Of a DNA stretch of 64,000 nt, positions 55,785-63,996 are shown piece by piece (the first letter of the stretch is position 1; every line of letters starts with the position of its first letter). The stretch lies in the NCBI GenBank assembly GCA_028278205.1, contig JANQES010000110.1, positions 62,001 to 126,000 of the forward strand, in the 5' to 3' direction. The stretch comes from Rhodothermales bacterium (GTDB lineage Bacteria; Bacteroidota; Rhodothermia; Rhodothermales; Bin80). The notes below the pieces were generated by a model, which was not told the DNA's origin, did no database searches, and saw nothing but the letters and a program-made list of their open reading frames with translations. Position numbers and translations under genes: made by a program.

Positions 55785-55866
55785 CCGCAAATCAGGATGG
55801 CGCTTGCGCTTGTGCGCGCGTCAGCTTAACTAATACGGTCGATTAGCGCAAATATGGGGAAGCAAA

Positions 55867-56751
55867 ATGATCTCAACCCAACAGACCCGCCGCGATTTCT
55901 TGAAAGCGGTGGGCGCCGGCGCCGTAGCCCTGGCTCTGCCCGGATGCCGCTCCGCCGCCGAGCAGCAAGCCCAGACGCAACCCGCCGCCCAGGTTGGCCT
56001 CCAACTCTGGACGCTTCGCAAGGAGATCGAACAAGACATGGCCGGCACGCTGCGCCGCGTCGCCGAAATGGGCTATGCCGGCGTCGAAACCGCCTTTTTT
56101 CCGGAAGACGTGACCCTCGGACAGGCCGGTAAACTCCTGCGAGACCTCGGCCTGCCCGTTTGCGCCGCCCACGTCGAGATTCCCGTGGGCGAGCACCGAG
56201 ACGTCATGCTGGCAACAGCCGAGGCGTACGACTGCGACCTCATGGTCTGGCACGGCTGGCCCGAAGACGAGCGCTATCAGACCATCGACGGCATCAAGCG
56301 ACTGGCGGAGATCTACAACGAAGCCTTCGCTTTCGCCCAGTCGAACGGGTTGCGCTTCGGGTTGCATAATCACTGGTGGGAGTTTCAGGAGATCGCCGAA
56401 GGCGGCTATCCGTTTTATCTGATCAAAGAGATGCTGGAGCCGGAGATCTTTTTCGAGATCGACACCTACTGGACGAAGGTGGCCGGGTTGGATCCGGCGC
56501 AGGTCGTCGGCGATTTTGGGAGGCAGGCTCCGTTATTGCATATCAAAGACGCCACCGTACTGGATACCGAAGGGCCGATGGTGGCGGTAGGGCAGGGTCT
56601 GCAGGACTTTCCCGCCATCGCCCGGGCCGCAAACGGCGCGACGCAGTGGATGATTGTGGAGTTGGATGTCTGCGAGACGGATATGTTAGAAGCCGTCGCC
56701 CAGAGCTATCGATACCTGACGGAAAACAGGCTGGCGCGGGGCAGGGTGTGA
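55867..56751 (+). CDS. Tat-exported sugar phosphate isomerase/epimerase-like protein
   Basis: 294 residues. TRRDFLKAVGAGAVALALPGC is a combined twin-arginine signal and lipobox (Cys27). The TIM-barrel part reads VGLQLWTLRKEIEQDM, MGYAGVETAFF, LRFGLHNHWWEF, IFFEIDTYWTKVAG, LLHIKDA and IVELDVCETD, with Glu/His/Asp ligands of the xylose-isomerase-like family. Such exported isomerase-like proteins are common in polysaccharide-using Bacteroidota and relatives, often beside DUF1080 proteins as here (60628-62547). GGGGA lies nine bases before the ATG. Confidence 0.9.
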   Translation: MISTQQTRRDFLKAVGAGAVALALPGCRSAAEQQAQTQPAAQVGLQLWTLRKEIEQDMAGTLRRVAEMGYAGVETAFFPEDVTLGQAGKLLRDLGLPVCAAHVEIPVGEHRDVMLATAEAYDCDLMVWHGWPEDERYQTIDGIKRLAEIYNEAFAFAQSNGLRFGLHNHWWEFQEIAEGGYPFYLIKEMLEPEIFFEIDTYWTKVAGLDPAQVVGDFGRQAPLLHIKDATVLDTEGPMVAVGQGLQDFPAIARAANGATQWMIVELDVCETDMLEAVAQSYRYLTENRLARGRV

Positions 56752-56802
56752 CGGTCTGAAGACGGCGCTACCGGTCAGCCTCCCGGTTTTTTCTTTTGGA
56801 TT

Positions 56803-56886
56803 ATGAATTTTGACACGCCACCCCTGATAAAGGCACTCCATGTCGGTATATCACAAGCCTTACCGAATGCGACCGTCAAAATTCAT
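56803..56886. repeat. Inverted-repeat element, ATGAATTTTGAC family
   Basis: ATGAATTTTGACACGC (from 56803) and GTCAAAATTCAT (56875-56886) are complementary ends of an 84-base unit. The right end overlaps the stop codon of the DJ-1/PfpI gene (56876). The copy at 60546-60628 has the same ends, nearly the same length and a different core. Confidence 0.8.
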
Positions 56887-57430
56887 CGAGGCAGGTGAAG
56901 ACTTCGCGGTAGAACTCAGGGTGCGATTGCCAGGTCTGGCCCGTGACCACCTTGTCGTCGCGCACGGCCTGGCGGGTGTCCCAGGTGCCTCCGCAGGCTT
57001 CCACCTCGAAGCGCACGTGCTCGTAACACGTCAACGTGCGGCCTTCGACGATGCCGGCGCTGATGAGGATCTGGATGCCGTGGCAGATGGCGAAGATCCA
57101 TTTGCCGGCAGCCTGAAACGCCTGCACGATAGCGATCACGCGGGGGTCGTGGCGAAGATATTCAGGCGCGCGCCCGCCCAGTATCAGCACGGCGTCGTAG
57201 TCGTCCACCTCGACGTCATCGAAGGCGAGGTCGGCGTCCTGGAGGTAGCCGGGGCGTTCGATATAGGTGTCCCAGCCCGGCTCGAAGTCGTGGATGACCA
57301 GATTGAGGCGTTTTTTGTGCGGCGCGGCCATCACCGGCGTATATCCGGCTTCGCGAAAACGATGGCGGGCGTAGAGGGCTTCGTAGCTTTCCCCGGCATC
57401 GCCGGTGATGAGCAGGATTTTTTTCGACAT
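56876..57430 (-). CDS. DJ-1/PfpI family protein
   Basis: 184 residues from the ATG at 57430. ILLITGDAGESYEALY contains the conserved Glu15; the nucleophile elbow is AICHGIQIL with Cys116 and the neighbouring His117. GGRAPEYLRHDPRVIA and VTGQTWQSHPEFYREV are typical of the PfpI/YhbO-like branch. Such proteins act as glyoxalases, deglycases or chaperone-proteases; the exact role is not predictable. The terminal Phe codon and stop lie within a repeat end. An upstream frame extension to 57484 is repeat-derived and excluded. Confidence 0.88.
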   Translation of the reverse strand: MSKKILLITGDAGESYEALYARHRFREAGYTPVMAAPHKKRLNLVIHDFEPGWDTYIERPGYLQDADLAFDDVEVDDYDAVLILGGRAPEYLRHDPRVIAIVQAFQAAGKWIFAICHGIQILISAGIVEGRTLTCYEHVRFEVEACGGTWDTRQAVRDDKVVTGQTWQSHPEFYREVFTCLDEF

Positions 57431-57440
57431 GGGCGGGTTG

Positions 57441-57475
57441 TGGGATGCTGGATACGGGATGCGGGATGCAGGATA
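57441..57475. repeat. Single arm of a GGGATACG-family element
   Basis: TGGGATGCTGGATACGGGAT and GCGGGATGCAGGAT, directly upstream of the DJ-1/PfpI start. No opposing arm is seen in the 143 bases before the metallo-hydrolase gene. Related words occur at 5452, 30679 and 43013. Confidence 0.65.
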
Positions 57476-57618
57476 ATTCCACATCGGATGATGGTAGAAT
57501 AAACAACACGCATCAAAATCGCATTCACGACAGGGTAATTCTCACCTTGACTGTACACCGCGATATCGACATATTTTAGATCGCGAGCCTTCTCCCTCCA
57601 CCGACTCTTGCCCCCGCT

Positions 57619-58473
57619 ATGACTAAGCACTTGCCCGCGTTCCTCTTGCTCGGCGTTGCCCTCATCGCTATGCCGAGCCGCGCTCAGGACGGCCCGGCGC
57701 GGACTATCACCAACATCACCGGCGATCTCTATCAATTCCAAAACGGCGGCCACCGGGCGGTTTTTCTGGTGACGCCCGACGGCATCATCGCCTCCGATCC
57801 CATCAACCGGGACGCGGCCACCTGGCTCAAAAACGAGCTACAGCAGCGCTTCGGCGTGCCGGTCCGCTACGTCGTCTACAGCCACGACCACGCCGACCAC
57901 ATCGGCGGCGGTGAGGTTTTCGACGACGAGGCCGTCGTGGTGGCGCACGAAAAGGCGAAAGCGACTATCCTCGGCGAAAAACGCCCCACAGCGGTGCCCG
58001 AAGTCACCTTTTCCGACCGGATGACCATCGAACTCGGCGGCAAAACGGTCGATCTCGTCTACGTAGGACGCGGGCATTCGGACAACACGCTCGTCATGCA
58101 TTTCCCGGCAGAACGCGCCGTCTTCGCCGTCGATTTCATTTCCGTCAAGCGCATGCCGTACCGCGACCTGGCTGATTCCTATTTCCCCGATTGGATCGAC
58201 GCTGTCCGGGTGGTCGAAACCCTCGACTTCGACATCCTGATTCCCGGCCACGGCCCCCTCGGCACAAAAGCCGACGCTGCGGAACACCGGCAGTACCTGG
58301 AGGCGCTCTACGAGGCTGTTCTGGCTGCCGCCCGCGCGGGCCAATCGCTGGATCAGATGAAGCAGACGATCAAGCTGGACGCGTTTAAACACCTCGGTCA
58401 ATACGAGGCGTGGCTGCCGATGAACATCGAGGGTGTCTACAAGCAAGTCAGCCTGCACCGGCGGGGGAATTGA
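57619..58473 (+). CDS. Metallo-beta-lactamase-fold hydrolase, secreted
   Basis: 284 residues with a signal peptide (FLLLGVALIAMPSRAQ). The zinc motif SHDHADHIGGG is at residues 88-98, followed by VYVGRGHSDNTLVMHF, AVFAVDFISVKRM and LIPGHGPLG with the remaining His and Asp ligands. This resembles the quinoprotein relay / alkylsulfatase-like and subclass B-type hydrolases that hydrolyse esters or lactones in the periplasm; resistance is not implied. It stands alone on the plus strand, divergent from the DJ-1/PfpI gene. Confidence 0.9.
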   Translation: MTKHLPAFLLLGVALIAMPSRAQDGPARTITNITGDLYQFQNGGHRAVFLVTPDGIIASDPINRDAATWLKNELQQRFGVPVRYVVYSHDHADHIGGGEVFDDEAVVVAHEKAKATILGEKRPTAVPEVTFSDRMTIELGGKTVDLVYVGRGHSDNTLVMHFPAERAVFAVDFISVKRMPYRDLADSYFPDWIDAVRVVETLDFDILIPGHGPLGTKADAAEHRQYLEALYEAVLAAARAGQSLDQMKQTIKLDAFKHLGQYEAWLPMNIEGVYKQVSLHRRGN

Positions 58474-58479
58474 TTTTTT

Positions 58480-58555
58480 GAAAGGGAGAGAGGGGGAGAG
58501 GGCGAAAGGGGGATTTTTTCCTCACCCTCTCACCCTTTCTCCCTCTCACCCTTTC
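58480..58555. repeat. Inverted-repeat element, GGGAGAGGG family
   Basis: Left arm 58480-58513 (GAAAGGGAGAGAGGGGGAGA and so on) and right arm 58522-58555 (CTCACCCTCTCACCCTTTCT and so on). The loop is TTTTTTCC-like. It occupies the entire convergent gap between the metallo-hydrolase stop (58473) and the propeller-cupredoxin stop (58559) and may terminate both. Confidence 0.88.
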
Positions 58556-58558
58556 GTA

Positions 58559-60544
58559 TCACCGCGCCGTCACGCGCAGCGTGCCTCGCATCGTCGTGGC
58601 GTGGCCGGGGAAGGTGCAGACGAAGGTGTAGGTGCCCGGCTCCGTCGGGGCGGTGAAGTAGATGGTCTCGGCGGTTTCGGGTTCGAGCAGGGCGGTGTGG
58701 AACAGCACGGCGTCTGAATCCGGCACGTAGCTCATCTCGTGGCCTTGCAGGCCCAGGCGCAGGGCGTCCATCGCCACGTCGTCTTCGGTGCCGGGGGTGG
58801 TGATGACGAGGTTGTGCAGCATGTCGTCGTCGTTGTTGAAGACCAGCGCGACGCGGCTGCCGGCGACGACATCGATGGCGTCGGTGTCGAACTTCAGGCT
58901 GGGTTCTGTGGCGATGGTGACGGTCACGTCCGGGCCGCCAGTCCAGGCGGCGGGCATCGTCGTCTGGCGTTTGGGCTGCGGCGTGGCAGACGCGATGGCG
59001 GTTTTGGCTCGTTGTGGATTGCCAGACGTAGCCATGCCCGCGAGGTTGAGCGATTCGCCCTCAGGAATGCGGTTAAGGGTGTAATAAGCCACGTCGTGGA
59101 GCAGGGGTAGGCCGTCTGCCGAGCGCACGCCGGGCATCTTGAGTTCGTGGATGTAGCCCTCACGCAGGCCGTCGATCACCAGCCGGGCTTTCATCCCATC
59201 GTCCGACACCATCACGCCGCGAATACGGCCTTCTTCCTGGTTGATGGGCGGGCTGCCGTAGGTCGAGTGGTATTTATAGATGAAGCCCGTCACCGCGTAC
59301 GCCGCCGGATTGCCTGCCGCCTGCCGGTCTACCGGCTTCGTGAATTCCAACTCGAAGCCGTCGGGCATCGCGCGCATCGTCTTGACTTCGAACGGCATTT
59401 TGCCCGTCCACACGAGGCGTTGCAGGCCGAAAGGCGCTTTGCCGGTGGAGGCCCAGCCCCGGTTCGTCATCCCCACGTACAACGATCCATCGACGCCCCA
59501 GGCCATCCGCAGCACCCCCGACGCGAAGCCCTCTCGGAACGGAAACGCTGCGCCCTGATAGACGCCGTCGATCTTTTCGAGGAAGACACGGGCGATCTTG
59601 CTGTGGCCCTGGTCTCCCACGAGCAGTTGCCCGGCAAACGGCCCGAAGGCGCCCCTGGTGGAGTCGGGTAGGATGTCTGAGGTGGAGATACCCAGGATGG
59701 TGTGCGGAAACCAGACAGCCGGCGGCTTCAGGGCGGGCACGTCTTTCGCCACCTCGAAGAGCGGCTCGCCGGTGTCGGGGATGTCTTCGGGCTTGAGCGT
59801 CAGCGTCGAGCCGGGCAGGTGGCTCCACCGAAGCCCGGCAGGATTGCCCACGAAATCGCCGGTTTCGACGTGGGTGATGTAGCCAGAGCCGACCCAGTCG
59901 CCCTGGTTTTCGGCGTAGAAAAGCTCGCCGTCGGTGTTAAGGCCGAAGCCGGCGGGCGAGCGCATTCCGGAAGCCACGGGCGTCATCTGGCCGTCGGGGG
60001 TGATGGCGAGCGTCCAGCCGCGCCAGGGCGAGAGGCTGGCGCCGTAGCCGACCCACGCCAGGTTGAGCGTCACGAGCATCGCGCCGTCGCGGCGGAAGAC
60101 GGGGCCGTAGGAATATTCGTGATAATTGCCTTCGAGCGGCCACGCGTAGACGGTCTCGTAGCGGTCAGCGCGGCCGTCGCCGTTGCGGTCGGTCAGGCGG
60201 GTGAGTTCGCTGCGTTGCGCGGTGTAGAGCGCGCCGTCGCGGTAGGCCAGGCCGAGGGCTTCGTGCAAGCCGTGGGCAAACCGGCTGAAATGCGGGCGCC
60301 CGCCGCCGTCCATCGCCGGGTTTTCGACGAGCCACACCTCGCCACGCCGCGTCGAGACGGCCAGCCGTCCATCCGGCATCACGGCCAGCCCGCCCACTTC
60401 GAGCACCACGCCTTCCGGGATGGGGAGGGTGATCATCTTGTAATAATCATCCTCCACCGGCACCGTCTGCGCGTGGACGGTTGCTGTGACGAGGAGCAAG
60501 CCTAAAAAGAGAGACAGCGATCTCATAAGCAAAACCATTTTCAT
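58559..60544 (-). CDS. Exported beta-propeller (PQQ-dehydrogenase-like) fused to a cupredoxin domain
   Basis: 661 residues from the ATG at 60544 (60523 is an alternative); the signal peptide is SLSLFLGLLLVTATVHAQ. Residues about 35-390 form a six-bladed propeller of the soluble-glucose-dehydrogenase / membrane-bound dehydrogenase type (GGLAVMPDGRLAVSTRRGEVW, RNGDGRADRYETVY, WFPHTILGISTSD, GQLLVGDQGHSKIAR). After a short linker, the last 110 residues are plastocyanin-like with type-1 copper ligands: His in DDMLHNLVI, then Cys, His and Met in FVCTFPGHATTM. Electrons may pass from the propeller substrate to copper. A GTG upstream (60559) lies in a repeat and was not chosen. Confidence 0.9.
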   Translation of the reverse strand: MKMVLLMRSLSLFLGLLLVTATVHAQTVPVEDDYYKMITLPIPEGVVLEVGGLAVMPDGRLAVSTRRGEVWLVENPAMDGGGRPHFSRFAHGLHEALGLAYRDGALYTAQRSELTRLTDRNGDGRADRYETVYAWPLEGNYHEYSYGPVFRRDGAMLVTLNLAWVGYGASLSPWRGWTLAITPDGQMTPVASGMRSPAGFGLNTDGELFYAENQGDWVGSGYITHVETGDFVGNPAGLRWSHLPGSTLTLKPEDIPDTGEPLFEVAKDVPALKPPAVWFPHTILGISTSDILPDSTRGAFGPFAGQLLVGDQGHSKIARVFLEKIDGVYQGAAFPFREGFASGVLRMAWGVDGSLYVGMTNRGWASTGKAPFGLQRLVWTGKMPFEVKTMRAMPDGFELEFTKPVDRQAAGNPAAYAVTGFIYKYHSTYGSPPINQEEGRIRGVMVSDDGMKARLVIDGLREGYIHELKMPGVRSADGLPLLHDVAYYTLNRIPEGESLNLAGMATSGNPQRAKTAIASATPQPKRQTTMPAAWTGGPDVTVTIATEPSLKFDTDAIDVVAGSRVALVFNNDDDMLHNLVITTPGTEDDVAMDALRLGLQGHEMSYVPDSDAVLFHTALLEPETAETIYFTAPTEPGTYTFVCTFPGHATTMRGTLRVTAR

Positions 60545-60545
60545 T

Positions 60546-60628
60546 ATGAATTTTGACACGCGACGTTGCCCGGTGCAAGGCCATCAGGACCAGCAGACCC
60601 TCGATCCCCGCAACCTGTCAAAATTCAT
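60546..60628. repeat. Inverted-repeat element, ATGAATTTTGAC family
   Basis: Ends ATGAATTTTGAC (60546-60557) and GTCAAAATTCAT (60617-60628) enclose an 83-base unit; the first 16 bases ATGAATTTTGACACGC are identical with the copy at 56803. The right end touches the stop codon of the DUF1080 gene and the left end the start of the propeller-cupredoxin gene, so it fills that intercistronic gap completely. Confidence 0.82.
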
Positions 60629-62547
60629 CACCAAATAACAGAGTATGACAACTTCGCTTCCCCATCCTCAAACCGAACCGGCACGAGCAATTCCTGACCG
60701 TCTTCTGTAGTCCGAATGACCGGCTGCGCGTCGCCCACGTCATCGACGTGGATGTAGTAGGTGGGGCCGTCGATGAGGTAGGTTCGATCAGCCAGGCGGC
60801 GTGTGCCGGCCTCGGCGATCTCGCGGATCGTAGTGCCGGAAGCCATCCGAAGCCAGAGCGAGGCCGGCGCTTGTTCAGCGCGAAGCGTCAGATGCCGCGT
60901 TAGCAGCCGAGCCTCCTCGCCCGGATCGAGGCGGTCTTCGACGGCGACGTCGCCCAGGATGTATCGAAACACCGGCCTGCCGTGCTCGTCGAGGTCGTAG
61001 CCCAGGAAGCGGTACGGCGCAGCGTGATCGACCGAGTCTGGCCACGGCGCGTCTGCCTCGTCCAGAAAAGCCAGTGGCGATTGGCCGGAGAGCGTGACGA
61101 CGCTGCCCTGCGGCACGGCAAGCTGATCCTGCCCCCGGCTGTGCCACATCGGCGTGGCATCGAGGAACGGGCCTTTCCAGACATGCAGCAGACCGGCCTG
61201 GTTCAGGTCGAAGCTGTAGTGGATGCCGTCGGGTTCGCCCACCGAGACGGTATGCGTCCGCTTCGTGCCGCGATGGTCGATGAAGCTGCGCAAGATCACC
61301 GGCTCGTGCTCCGGCTCGACCAGGATAGCCCCGATGGGCGACGGCTCCGGCAGCGACCCCGGCGCGTTGAGCGTGTGCAACGGCGTATCCGGCCCTTCGA
61401 CGTAAAGCGCCACCGTCGGCGCGTGCCACCGGCGGTTTTTGAAAAAAGTCAAGGTGAATGGATGCGTGCCCACGTCGAGGGTTATATCGCCCGACGCTTC
61501 ACGAAGCTTTCCGTCATGCACCAGCGCCGTCTGCCCGCCGATGGTCAGCTGACCGCCGCCGATGTGTTTGTCCTGAAAATGCGGATCGCCGGTGATCCAG
61601 TCGAGGGCGAAGGTGAAGCGGTGAACGCCCGCCGAGGGCACCTGAAGCGTGCCGTCGAACGTCACCAGAAACGTGTCGGGGTTGGTGCCCACGTTGCCGG
61701 TCAGGCCTGCCACACGGCCTTCTGAAGAGGGGAAGATGCCGGTGAGATCGGGGATATCTTCGAAGCCGCCTTCGTAGAAGCGGTAGTCCAGCGAATCCAG
61801 CGCGACGCGGTCCGGGATGTAGCGTTTGTAGCGGATATTGCGAAACGCCACCGGCCCGTGGTCGCCCTGGATCATCAACGGCCCCATCGGCTGCTCGTCG
61901 TCGAAGCCGGCAGCGCGCGTCGGGCCGGTCACTTCGACGTTTTCGTGGATCACCACGCCGTTGTGTTCGACCCTTGCGAAGCGGGCATTGGCGATTTTGT
62001 TGCCGTCGGCGTCGAAGCGGGGGGCGTGGAAGATGATCTTGTAATGCTGCCACAGGCCGGGCGCGCGGCTGGCGTTGAACCGGGGCGGATGGCCTTCGAA
62101 GCCGCGTTGTCCCTCCGGACGGCTGTCGTCCCATCGTTCGTAGATGCCGCCGCAATCGCTGTATCGGGGATGCTGCACGCCCCAGCTATCGAGCAGTTGC
62201 ACCTCGTACCGCCCCTGCAAATAAATGCCCGAATTCGAGCCTTGCGGCATCATAAAGTCGAGTTCCAGTTCGATGTCGCCGTGCTCCCAGGTGGTAAAAA
62301 GGTTGTCGTTAGCGTCTTCGGTGACCAGATTGACCAGCACGCCCGTACCTGGCTTCGCCTCAAGCGACCATCGCTGGACGGGATCGCTGAACACCTCGCC
62401 CGCGATCTGCCAGTTAACCGCCGCGCCGCGAAAAGCGCGCATCGATTCGAGCGACAGTTCGGTGAGCGGCAGCCGGTCCTGGGCGAGGGCGGGGGGCACA
62501 ATCCAAAAGTGAAAGAGGAGGATGAAGACGAGGGTGGCTCGGTGCAT
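60628..62547 (-). CDS. DUF1080 (3-keto-disaccharide hydrolase-like) protein with PA14-like domain
   Basis: 639 residues with a signal peptide ending VPPALAQ. Residues about 25-235 are DUF1080 (NWQIAGEVFSD, TTWEHGDIELELDFMMPQGSNSGIYLQGRYEVQL, VEHNGVVIHENVEVTGPTR in pieces), a concanavalin-like glycan-binding or lyase fold; some members cleave 3-keto-glycosides. A PA14-like module follows (TFDGTLQVPSAGVHRFTFAL, GGGQLTIGGQTALVHDG). The remaining 250 residues resemble a beta-sandwich of unknown role. It is followed by the propeller-cupredoxin protein on the same strand, so both may act on glycans outside the cytoplasm. Confidence 0.87.
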   Translation of the reverse strand: MHRATLVFILLFHFWIVPPALAQDRLPLTELSLESMRAFRGAAVNWQIAGEVFSDPVQRWSLEAKPGTGVLVNLVTEDANDNLFTTWEHGDIELELDFMMPQGSNSGIYLQGRYEVQLLDSWGVQHPRYSDCGGIYERWDDSRPEGQRGFEGHPPRFNASRAPGLWQHYKIIFHAPRFDADGNKIANARFARVEHNGVVIHENVEVTGPTRAAGFDDEQPMGPLMIQGDHGPVAFRNIRYKRYIPDRVALDSLDYRFYEGGFEDIPDLTGIFPSSEGRVAGLTGNVGTNPDTFLVTFDGTLQVPSAGVHRFTFALDWITGDPHFQDKHIGGGQLTIGGQTALVHDGKLREASGDITLDVGTHPFTLTFFKNRRWHAPTVALYVEGPDTPLHTLNAPGSLPEPSPIGAILVEPEHEPVILRSFIDHRGTKRTHTVSVGEPDGIHYSFDLNQAGLLHVWKGPFLDATPMWHSRGQDQLAVPQGSVVTLSGQSPLAFLDEADAPWPDSVDHAAPYRFLGYDLDEHGRPVFRYILGDVAVEDRLDPGEEARLLTRHLTLRAEQAPASLWLRMASGTTIREIAEAGTRRLADRTYLIDGPTYYIHVDDVGDAQPVIRTTEDGQELLVPVRFEDGEAKLSYSVIW

Positions 62548-62673
62548 GGGCGGTGGGGGCTTGGATGAGCAGCGTAGCCCAAAGGATAAGAAATGCTTAG
62601 CTCCCTTTCATCTCGATTCTTGGGGAGCAGCGTGTTTTGACGGGCAAGGTGTAGCAAAAGAAGGAGCTGCCGG

Positions 62674-63150
62674 TCATTCGCCGGTAAGATGCCGTAATGA
62701 TTTTGGCGCTTCGGGGAAGTACAGGTTTTCGAGATGGTCAGCCTGATCCTGCCCGTCCTTTATCTCGTCGCGGAGCTGATAGTATTGCTTGATCCAGTCT
62801 CCAATGATGCTCATCACAAATTTGGATCTGATGGATCTGCGTCTCACACTGTAAAATATGGATTTAAGATACGCTACGAAGTACTCCGCCCGTTGGCGGT
62901 GTCCACTTGCGTCATACTCATCGAGGTTGAGCAGGGCTTCAATGATCTCCTTTTTCAACGCCGGATTGAACTGCGCCGCCCGAACGTTCATGCTGAACCG
63001 AGAGATCTCCATCGACGTAAAAAATGTCTCGAACATGCGTTGCCCTTCGGCGGACCGAAGGGCTTTACGCATCTCTAGATTCTGGATGAACAGAAGGCTA
63101 GCCGTAGCGACGGCCACCAAGAAAGCGCCTACTTCGAAGTCCAGGTTCAT
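62674..63150 (-). CDS. Small membrane-anchored protein, unknown family
   Basis: 158 residues. One hydrophobic segment at residues 6-22 (EVGAFLVAVATASLLFIQN) is followed by a helical, charged cytoplasmic part (EGQRMFETFFTSMEISRF, LKKEIIEALLNLDEYDASGHRQRAEYFV). No named domain is recognised. It lies 18 bases after the KaiC-like gene on the same strand and probably forms a two-gene unit. A membrane tether for the ATPase is a reasonable guess. The 126-base gap after it holds nothing I recognise. Confidence 0.72.
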   Translation of the reverse strand: MNLDFEVGAFLVAVATASLLFIQNLEMRKALRSAEGQRMFETFFTSMEISRFSMNVRAAQFNPALKKEIIEALLNLDEYDASGHRQRAEYFVAYLKSIFYSVRRRSIRSKFVMSIIGDWIKQYYQLRDEIKDGQDQADHLENLYFPEAPKSLRHLTGE

Positions 63151-63168
63151 GGCGTATCGGACCCATTT

Positions 63169-63996
63169 TTAGACCCCCGTTCCCGGCAGCTGCAAGATCT
63201 TGATTCGGTCGCCCTCATACGAGATAATGCCCAGCTTCTCGTCCACCGGATAATTATTTTTGCGTTTGAGGCGGATGATGCCGTGCTTCTTCGAAATATG
63301 GACCACCGAAGTGACCATGTTCTGCGCGATATCCCTCGCGAGGGTCTGATCCCAATTGACGAGTACACCGGCGATCGCGAGCCGATAAAAATACTCTTTA
63401 AGGATGCGCAGGAACTGATGGATGATCTCGGGCGGCTCCTTCACGTCTAAGACCCCGATACCAAAAATCACTGCGCGATGAAGCGGCCCCCGGCTTTGCT
63501 GCTCCACATGCCGCCGAATGAGAAACAGCGTCTCGCTGGCCGACAGGTTGCGTGCGTCGATAAAGGCGATCCGGTTATAAAACTCGGAAAACCGCTCTCG
63601 CACGTATTCTTCGCCGAACCGGTAGCTCACCAGCAACACGCGTTTTTCGCGTCTGGCCTCCAGGCATGCTCTGAGATAGTTGCCGACCAGATTGGTCTTT
63701 CCGGTGCCGGGCTTTCCATCGAGTACCAGGGTATCGCCATACTTGAGGCCGGGCGTTCCATGGTTCCCCAGGGCGTAGTCGAACGCCTCGACGTTAAAGC
63801 AGGCTGCTTGTTGGCGGCCCAGGACGTGACGCAGAGGCCGGGCACCGTCTTCCAACGACTTCAGCGAGGGAATGACTTTGATGCCCTGGTTCTCGATGAT
63901 GTATTCGTGGAGCCCGCGATGCGCCCCCGATTTGGCCTTGACGACCTCCATGTGCGTGACCATGTCGGTGCTGTTGGGCAGTGCCCGTTTGCTCAT
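63169..63996 (-). CDS. KaiC/RadA-like P-loop ATPase (start may lie beyond the window)
   Basis: 275 residues as read from ATG 63996; an earlier start outside the window is possible because only four bases remain. The P-loop DGKPGTGKTN is at residues 93-102, preceded by TPGLKYGDTLVLDG as in the KaiC/Rad55 family, and a Walker B-like HRAVIFGIGVLD lies near residue 165. It ends PVDEKLGIISYEGDRIKILQ. Lacks the second KaiC domain. Family members signal or regulate via ATP-dependent assembly; this one is followed by a membrane-anchored protein. Its exact role is unknown. Confidence 0.8.
   Translation of the reverse strand: MSKRALPNSTDMVTHMEVVKAKSGAHRGLHEYIIENQGIKVIPSLKSLEDGARPLRHVLGRQQAACFNVEAFDYALGNHGTPGLKYGDTLVLDGKPGTGKTNLVGNYLRACLEARREKRVLLVSYRFGEEYVRERFSEFYNRIAFIDARNLSASETLFLIRRHVEQQSRGPLHRAVIFGIGVLDVKEPPEIIHQFLRILKEYFYRLAIAGVLVNWDQTLARDIAQNMVTSVVHISKKHGIIRLKRKNNYPVDEKLGIISYEGDRIKILQLPGTGV

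Noticed and set aside
57619-58473. Carbapenemase-type metallo-beta-lactamase
   Set aside because: Only the general fold motif is shared; the ligand context matches broad metallo-hydrolases.
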